A stretch of 64,000 nucleotides of DNA from Distichodus sexfasciatus (Eukaryota; Chordata; Actinopteri; Characiformes; Distichodontidae): the NCBI GenBank assembly GCA_032718565.1, contig JAVGVS010000001.1, positions 6,174,495 to 6,238,494 on the forward strand, in the 5' to 3' direction. Position numbers and translations under genes: made by a program. Positions 56,536 through 64,000 of the stretch are shown here, piece after piece; the stretch's first letter is position 1; every line of letters starts with the position of its first letter. The notes beneath the pieces are model-generated. The model was not told where the DNA came from. It saw only the letters and a program-made list of their open reading frames with translations, and did not search any database.

Positions 56536-59500
56536 TCAGTGGACTCCTCCATTGTAGGACTTCGTGTGCATTTGGAAAATGGTCTCGACAGGGTGAGTGG
56601 AGATGGGCTGCTTATAGAGAGGGTTGGACGCCTGAGAAGAAAAGAGGAATGGCCAGAGAGAGAGAAAGAGGAGCAGGGAAAAGTGGGTCAGATGGGTTCA
56701 TTGAAATGCACATGGTCATGGGGCAGACCCACCAGAGGCTTTGAACCAGAGCCTTGGAATGATTGCCATGACCGTTTTGTTCTTCCAGCTGATCCAAGAA
56801 GGCTTATGGTTTCAATCACAGCAGAGTGTTTTTGCCCAATCCACTCTTTACTGGAAGTTCAAACTGTTTACGTTAAGTGCTAACCAGTTTTCAGACATTC
56901 CACTGTGGCTATTTCATAAAATACAATGAATGCAGGGAATAACACACAGAGCTAAGGATCATTTGCACAGATAATTGAAACAGTTCTATTGCTATAATAT
57001 GATTGGCTGAACCTCTTGCAAAGTCATAAAATAGTTTATGCAGACTTGTTAGCACAAACGAATTGGCACAGTTTTAAAGCACATCTTTCTGAACTAAAAG
57101 TAAAACAAAAAAAAAACAACATAAAAATATATATTAATTATTACATTTAAGCATGGAATCATATTGGCTGAGTTTGTATTATTGTTATTATAACTATTTT
57201 GTTCCTCTAAACCACACATCACCGACACTACAAAGTTAGCAGTTAGGTAATTCCCACTAGTTATGTTCTTTTCTCTAATATTTGGGTGTAAACCACCTTT
57301 ATGAAACAGAAACCATGAATAATGTCCATACCATCTCATATCGTGCTCGTGATCGAGCACTTTGAAAGCGGGCGAATTCACGACGGTCATGGATGGTGAT
57401 GACAAGCTTCCAGAGAGCCAACAGCACAATGCCCACCAGCAGGATACTGCCAACGACCGCAAGCAGCACCGTCATGGCATCAGGGGCAACAGCACACTCT
57501 GCAGAGGGACACATAGAGCCAGCACACTCTTACATATGCAAATAAACATTTATATCGGAAAGTGATTCCTGCTTGATGGCAATGCAATATATTTTATTTT
57601 CATTTTACAGAAAATGGATATGACGCTACACAAAATCAAAATGGGCAAGTCAGTGTGGGATGACGGAGTTGGAGATGTGGTTTTGTTGTTAGTTTGTAAG
57701 GAATTTGACATTCATTCAGTATCATGCCACTTGTGGGCAATGTCAAAGGTCCCATATTATAAGTTTTCTCAAGTTTAAATAGATCTATGAGCTCCACTAA
57801 ACATGTCTCTGAAGTAGTTTGCTGAAAATACATCTCTATCTGCATTAGTATTCCTAAATGCACATGAGCCTTTGGTGCCCACTCCGGAACTGGGGCATAG
57901 ACAGCACAGCGAGTGTTTACCTTATGTGAAAATAATCAACACGGCCGCTGCTAACAGACCATCTATATAGCCATACAGTACATGTTCAACACAACACTCT
58001 GCCGCTAGACGACTTCTTTTAGATTCCTATGCTAGCGCTTGAAAGAAAACATGCCGGATCTGGAAGGTTTCTTATATCAAACTTACAGTGTGTTAGAAGC
58101 AGGATTTTATTTTATTTTTTTTACAGGAAATGAGGTATACGGCTACAGTGTGTGCTTTTTCAGGACATCCAAATGACCGACATTGAACCTTCCCTCCCCT
58201 CTGTATATCCCTCTTTGTCCTGCTTATAATCACTGCCCGGATAATTTTTTACATTTACATTTAAGCTATCTTTGTTGCACCTTGACCTTGACAGAAGTGC
58301 AACATTATCCAGAGAGAAATACACTGACCTGGCTCCTTTAGTGCAGTGAGGACAGACTTCCCACTGTCATGTTCAGAGTAGGTGAACTTCATCACGCAAT
58401 CATTCTCAGTCTTATACAGACACAGCACAGTGTCAGGAGCCTCCGTGTCTGAGAGAGCAAGAGAGCAAGAGAGAGAGACAACGAAGTGTGAGAACATTTT
58501 TCAATAAAACTGTTGTTCAAAACAAGGCTGTGGCTTGAAAAGAAAGGAGAAAACTGAACAGAGCCTCCAGTCCAGTCCCCTGATACTGAAAGTCTTGCAG
58601 TGAAGTCATTTCTGGATGACAGTTTGCATTCCATGCTGAAAACACTGATCATACATTATTTAAATTTTAATTAGACTCGTCCAAAGCATTAGGGACAGAG
58701 GAGTCAATGTGTCACCTCCCTTCTCCACCACTCTACTGTGCAAGCAGCTTCTAGAATGTACATGTGGACACCATTAGAAGTGAAATGTTGTGAAACAGCA
58801 GCATCAGTAATACATTCCTGCTAGACATGAGACCTAGGTGAAATGGAATGGCCCTAAAATAGACTCACAAGAGCCTTGAATCTTTAACAAGGGTGTCTCA
58901 GTCATGCATGCAAGCATCTTAGTGCCCTAGAAGGAGGACTTATTAATACATTCCTAGACTGATGTAAAACGTCTCCCACAATAATGGAGTTAATAATGAC
59001 TTTAGACAGCCTGGGTGCTCAGGAGAAGCGTCTTGCTGACTGACAGTCAAGCAATGAATATAACGCAACCATCTTCAACTCATTAAATATGCTTAACAGA
59101 TATTGGATGCTATTTTGCACTTGTTTATTATGAAGGACTAATAGTATTGATCTGTGAACGTATAGTTAGAGAAATGTCTTAAGAAGTATAACAGATATTA
59201 TTAAAAACTGATGGAAACTAACAACCATTTAGAGAACCATTTCTTCATAGTTCCTTCTTAAAAACTTTATTATATATATATATATTTAAAAACTCTCCAG
59301 CAACTGTTATATTTTAGGTAATTACCTCACAGCTTGCTTTAAAACTATGGAAGTGATAGATAGATAAGTAGATAAGAGATCATTTTGAAATGTGATCACT
59401 TCAGAAAACAGGATGCTATTCACCCTGTCTACATCAGTGGGAAAGCTGTGGGAAGGGTCAGCAGCTCCAAATTCCTTGGGGTCACCCTCACTGCTAACCT

Positions 59501-62386
59501 CAAACGGACAGAGCACACAGCACACAGCAGCTGCATTAAAGAGACCATCAACGTTTTCACTTCCTTAGACATCTTAGAAAATCCTGAATATCTACTATAG
59601 TAGTCAACAGTTTCCATAGGTGTGCTGCACAGTACATCCTCACTGGGTGTAAAACATCCTGATTTGGCTGTTTATGCTCTCTATAGAAGAAGCATGCACC
59701 ACAAAGAATGGGTTGAATTGTTTTCAGTACACAGCACCAGTAATCCAGAACATTTACTCAGCCCACTGGCTCAGAGAGACGAAGGCCATCTTGACTCCAA
59801 ACACCCTGTACTGTTGTTGTTTCTGTTCTGCTTTCTGGTAAGTGGCTCAGGATGCAGGCACGACAAGATTCAGCTACAGTTTCTACTGCAAACTCTTCAA
59901 CTTACAGTACTGTCAGATTTTGGTTTTTAGGTAAATGTTTTCATTTTGTTCTCATTTAATACAATTGGACTGTTCAATACTGGAATTTTAATGAATAATT
60001 AATATGTTTCTAGGCTAAATGATTTACACTTGAATTGTATGAGTTACAGTGACCATTATTTATACTGTATATGAATACACATTGGGTATTGGATCAATAC
60101 TCTGTATCAGCCAAAACCAAAATCCAGGTATCCCATATTGGTATCGGGACTGAACACCTGCACTGGGGGACGCTTCAAATTTAACTGCTTTAATGTTCGT
60201 AGTGTAAACTAAATTACCAATAAATGAAATCTGATCATGTGTTGCTTCTCTCTGAATTTAGATAGACTCATCACCAAGAACCTGCTGAGACCAATAAAAG
60301 GAAATTGATCATCATCGTCAGTCTGAGTGCCAGCTAAATCCAGGATCAGGAAACAGTACTGATGAGTAGTGAGATCAGAGCGGACTGACTCTGCAGAATG
60401 CTGGGTCCAGGCAACTGCTGAATTGCAACAGTTTCATTTGCAAATCAAGTACTTCAAAATCATTCCTCTCCCTCTAAGCTAATGTTTAACCTTTTTAATA
60501 CAGGGTTATTACACTCAACAATGGCCCCACAGCAGTTTTTTCTTCTTGGATTGTGGAGAATTCCACATCAGTTCATTACAGGCATTTTATGCCCCTGACT
60601 AATGAAAATCAGGCACTTGCCTGCTGATCTGTACAAAATTCTGATAAAATTCTCATCTTCTAAATGATTAAGAATGTTTGCATAACATTATGTACATATT
60701 AGCTCTATATTTGCAGAATAACTTTACGTTATAGATAAAGCTGTGAAAGCTGTAAACAAGCAGTCAGACAGTTATTAATAATAAAAGAAAAAAAAGATTC
60801 ATTTCATTCCATTCTTTGATTCATAGTGTGACTGGTGCTCAGTGATTAGCACTTAGGTAAGTAGACTATACAGTGGACTGTACAGAGGACATACTGATAA
60901 AGGTGCTCTGGAAATCAGAGCTCCAGGCCTGCAATTTAGCTTTAGTGCAAAGTGATCTGTTGAGAGCTGTACTTAGGAAACTGCCTCAGCCTTGGCAGGA
61001 TGCCACACTTGAATACCTCAAATAAATACTAAAAACTAACAGTGATCAAAAGAGATCAAGAAACAGTTGCATTTGTGGTGTGATCACAAAGATCACAATC
61101 AAATATCTTCATTAAACAAAGTTGTTTGTTATAGAAGTTACATATTAAACAAGTTTGCCTCACTGCTGCTGCAAAAGCATTTACAAAATTTTACGAATTA
61201 GTAAAATGGCCGCTATAAGAGACTAAGAGACTCTTCGTTTGCACTAATAATGACCTACCACACTCAAAAACCATTCAAATTACATTGTTGCAAAGCTGTA
61301 CCCACAGTACTAACATACTGATCAAATAATTTATCTACAATGGTGTTATCAAGCAATATAATCAAGTTGGAAAGAGAATCCAAGTACAGTTCATTTTAAA
61401 ATGTATGAAAATGTTGTCCATAGACTGAGGAATCTTACAGATCTCCATTCATGAAGTAAATTCATTATCAAGATGTACTGGATAGCACTGTCAGTCTAAC
61501 CAAATTTTACATGTCTTTATACTCACTGAGAGATTCTGTGACAAAAATCTCATCCTTGCACATGCGCTGGCAGGTATGGTTGTCTGCAAATTTCCCAGTG
61601 CTGAAAAGACGGCATTCGATGCACTCTCTGAAAAAAATATCACAATCATCTTCATATTGATTCACCAATATGCATAATTTCTTACATAAAGAGCGTGATT
61701 GGTGTAACTATGATATTAAATCAAAAGGTCATGAACACAGGTTTCTGTTTCAAGTGTAAAATGAACACTGAAGTGAAACTAATGCAGGCCATCTGTCTTT
61801 ACAGATGTACAGGGAGAATCAAAGACTCGAAGATCCCCTTAAATTATGAGAACACCAAAATCCAGACCTCAGGAGAGCCAATGAAAAATGACAACAAACA
61901 GTCAGGGTTATGACCTCAGCACAAGATCAAAAGAGCAAAGGTCAGCTAAAGAATGTTCATATCTTTCTTAGGTATCATAAAGGTGGTAAAAGTTTTTCTA
62001 TATAAGCAATTTTTGACGATTTTCAAGTTACATACAGTTTGGGCTGTTTAGGCTGCAACTTAAACTCCAGCCAAATTCAAATTCCAATAGAATTGGTAGA
62101 CTTATGTAAAATATATATAGTTAAAAAAAAAATTAATACTGTTTGTTGTAGGGCAATTCCCACCTCTTGGTGGCACAGGCATCAGGGCAGGTGGGACATT
62201 TCTCACACGTGTCCCCAAATGCCCCAGGCTCAGTGCACTGGCAGCGGCCACACACGCAGCTGCCCCGGCCACTGCACATGCGGCCATCCTCAGACACACA
62301 GGAGGCTGTTTCTGTGGAGCAATTACAGTTGTCTCCAATGTAGCCTGCATGACACTTACACTCTCCACAGTGACAATCCCCATGAC
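56536..62386 (-). CDS. itgb5: Integrin beta-5, last five coding exons (5' part outside window)
   Basis: Beta-5 pairs with alpha-V as a vitronectin receptor at focal and clathrin-linked adhesions. Exons 62164-62386, 61527-61627, 58329-58448, 57332-57498 and 56536-56631 join in phase (707 nt, TGA at 56536-56538). The first encodes Cys-rich I-EGF repeats (CHCGECKCHAGYIGDNC ... CPTCPDACATK). The next two give the beta-tail domain (LYKTENDCVMKFTYSEHDS). The fourth has the transmembrane helix (MTVLLAVVGSILLVGIVLL) and KLVITIHDRREFARFQS, the beta-5 version of the HDRRE membrane-proximal motif. The last gives ASNPLYKQPISTHP with the NPLY talin site and ends SYNGGVH, close to the human SYNGTVD. The HDRREFAKFQSE-like and PISTH wording points to beta-5 rather than beta-3 or beta-6. 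The upstream exons are beyond base 64000. Confidence 0.94.
57740..57990. repeat. Dispersed repeat relic in an itgb5 intron
   Basis: AAAGGTCCCATATTATAAGT followed by loose matches to a widespread fish repeat ending in CTGCTAACAGACC-like sequence. I cannot assign the family; limits are approximate. Confidence 0.4.
59385..59900 (+). mobile_element. Non-LTR retrotransposon fragment in an itgb5 intron
   Basis: Translates as PVYISGKAVGRVSSSKFLGV then TANLKRTEHTAHSSCIKE, the 'FLGV' segment found near the end of many fish LINE reverse-transcriptase ORFs (L2/CR1-like). Further on, YALYRRSMHHKEWVELF continues in another frame. It is in sense on the plus strand, antisense to itgb5, and is disrupted by stops. 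Confidence 0.6.
60065..60170. repeat. Short dispersed repeat relic
   Basis: GGGTATTGGATCAATACTCT and later CCATATTGGTATCGGGACTG resemble the 'GGTATCGG' blocks of fish hAT-derived repeats. No termini can be seen. Confidence 0.4.
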
Positions 62387-64000
62387 CTAGAGACAAAGAA
62401 AGAAAACATCACCATGAAACAGAGGCGTGAGTAAGTCACACAAGTCATGGATACACAGTATTATCTGATAATCTAATGATAACCAGTGCTAATGAAGGTT
62501 CAATGATATTCATCATGTTGCATTTTATCGACAATATTATTTCCACAGTTACAGTCTCACTAAAAGACATTCTTCAAACACGATTTACACTCAGAAAAAA
62601 AGTATTTTCCAAGTTATCCAACATAAAGCTAGTAATCTGACTAGCTCACATTATGTTACATTAAGCTAGCTAAAAATCATCTGAAAAAGAAGTAGCTGTT
62701 CATTTTACATTTCTATGTAGTTTCCTAAATAAAGGTTGAAGTTGTAGGTGTCACGGAACTTTAAAATACATACTGTATTTGATGCTGTCTACCATCAGTA
62801 TGATGTTTATGACAGGTCTTGCTGGGGTTCCCTTCCTTATTTACTATGTTAATCAATAAAAAAAAATCAAGACTGACAACACAGATAAAAATGCGTGGTA
62901 AAGATAAATTCACAGCACAGTTACTCACACTCACCTTAAAAGCCGTTATAATTTACCAACCAAAGCAGAAACAAAAGCACTCACACATCCCCTCTGCATG
63001 TGGATGTCGTGAAGGGCACTGTATCTGATTGACCTACATTTCTTAAACTCAGAAAAGGCTCTGTCCAATGTGAAACCACTGCCCACATTCCACATCAGTT
63101 CAGCACAACTTGTGCAGTCCAGTGGCTTGTGCCAGACACATGGGTGATTTCTGCAGCTGAAACACGTTCGCACTGAGCAGACGGCAGATGAATGAAGCCT
63201 ACTGACGTGTGATTATAACGGAGGCCTGAGGTCAGCAAACGCCCGATGGAGCAAATGATATTACATCGCGTGATAATCGCTCTTCAAACACAGATTACGC
63301 TTGGGGTACTTACAGGCAGATGCAACAGTGGATGGGTTTTTTTGCAGATGTCAGATCTCTGCTTTCACTATGCAATGTAATGTACTCTAAAATAGTGGCA
63401 ACACCACAACATAACATATATACTGTATATTTACATACAGACGTAGGCTAATATACACATAATCTTGGAGGGGCAGTGTAGATAAAAATATTAACATGCT
63501 TAATCTGATCAGATCAATCTACAGTATATCTAATTAAGTTCCAGTGTTGTTAATGCTGTGCTTATTACATGGTACATAAACATGAAACCTGGGTCTGATT
63601 ATGTTTTGCAGCAGAGCAACACTGAATGTTCCGAACAGAAAGGAGGGATAAAGGAGGGAGTGAGGGGAGGGATTTTCACTACTGAAATCATTTTTAAAAA
63701 ACATTTCCAGATGCTTGTGCATCGTTATGAATGACTTTAATGCAAATATCAAAAAATAAAATACTCTGTATTACAAATTACAGAATTTTCTTAAAACACT
63801 AAGAATATATAAAAAACACTTATTAGGCTTTTGGAAAATGAAAAAGATTTTCAAATGTCCTTTTTCCAAACAGACAGGCTATCCCAATCGAGACGCCAGT
63901 GCATGTTCTGGTCTATGTGGATAATTTTAACCACTGGAAAAATAAAAGGGAAAGACTACTGCTGCCCACGGCGTCATTAAAGACTTCAAACCTCCACACG
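62387..64000 (-). other. itgb5: itgb5 intron continuing beyond the window
   Basis: No further beta-5 exon is seen upstream of 62386; the expected preceding I-EGF exon must lie beyond base 64000. The stretch has no recognised repeat. Confidence 0.6.

Noticed and set aside
56505..56883. Plus-strand frames of 79 and 114 codons
   Set aside because: They overlap the last itgb5 exon in antisense, show no conserved domain, and have no splice or promoter support.
62039..62434. A 131-codon plus-strand frame rich in Cys and His
   Set aside because: It is the antisense of the itgb5 EGF-repeat exon.

Overview
The window is vertebrate nuclear DNA, almost certainly from a teleost fish. Genes are split into many short exons with GT-AG introns. 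The four recognisable proteins are vertebrate families, and the introns and intergenic DNA carry relics of fish-type transposons (hAT, Tc1/mariner, RTE and other non-LTR elements, tRNA-derived SINEs). The SINE type reminds me of otophysan fish (catfish, characins, electric fish), but the species cannot be fixed from the sequence alone.

Layout: (1) 82-27321, plus strand: the 3' half of neb (nebulin), 78 coding exons that join in frame to 3,188 codons and a stop. It holds eight complete seven-module super-repeats, a long run of single modules, a serine-rich linker and the C-terminal SH3 domain. (2) 28923-41298, minus strand: the complete coding region of rif1 in 35 coding exons (2,372 codons, phases closing at every junction), plus a non-coding first exon near 43.7-43.85 kb with E2F-type sites just upstream. 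(3) 44836-48478, minus strand: complete tnfaip6 (TSG-6), six exons, 266 aa, signal peptide, Link and CUB domains. A degenerate minisatellite of about 590 bp lies directly upstream. (4) 56536-62386, minus strand: the last five coding exons of itgb5 (integrin beta-5); the 5' part lies beyond the window. The order neb, rif1, tnfaip6 with these orientations is the same as in human; itgb5 next to them is not the human arrangement.

The genes do not form a pathway. neb is a sarcomeric thin-filament scaffold, rif1 controls replication timing and double-strand-break repair through PP1, tnfaip6 is a secreted hyaluronan-binding inflammation protein, and itgb5 is a cell-surface vitronectin receptor subunit. 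neb and rif1 end tail to tail with a gap of a few hundred bases.

I found no sign of a new defence system, operon, CRISPR or foreign gene cassette. The observations most worth checking are inside neb: a staircase in exon number along the super-repeats (4,4,5,5,6,6,7,7), strong homogenisation of the upstream super-repeat exons, a short extra exon that lacks the usual module start, and a near-duplicate exon pair near the 3' end with a clean 882-bp hAT insertion beside it. Also of note are the E2F sites at the rif1 promoter and the minisatellite at the tnfaip6 promoter.
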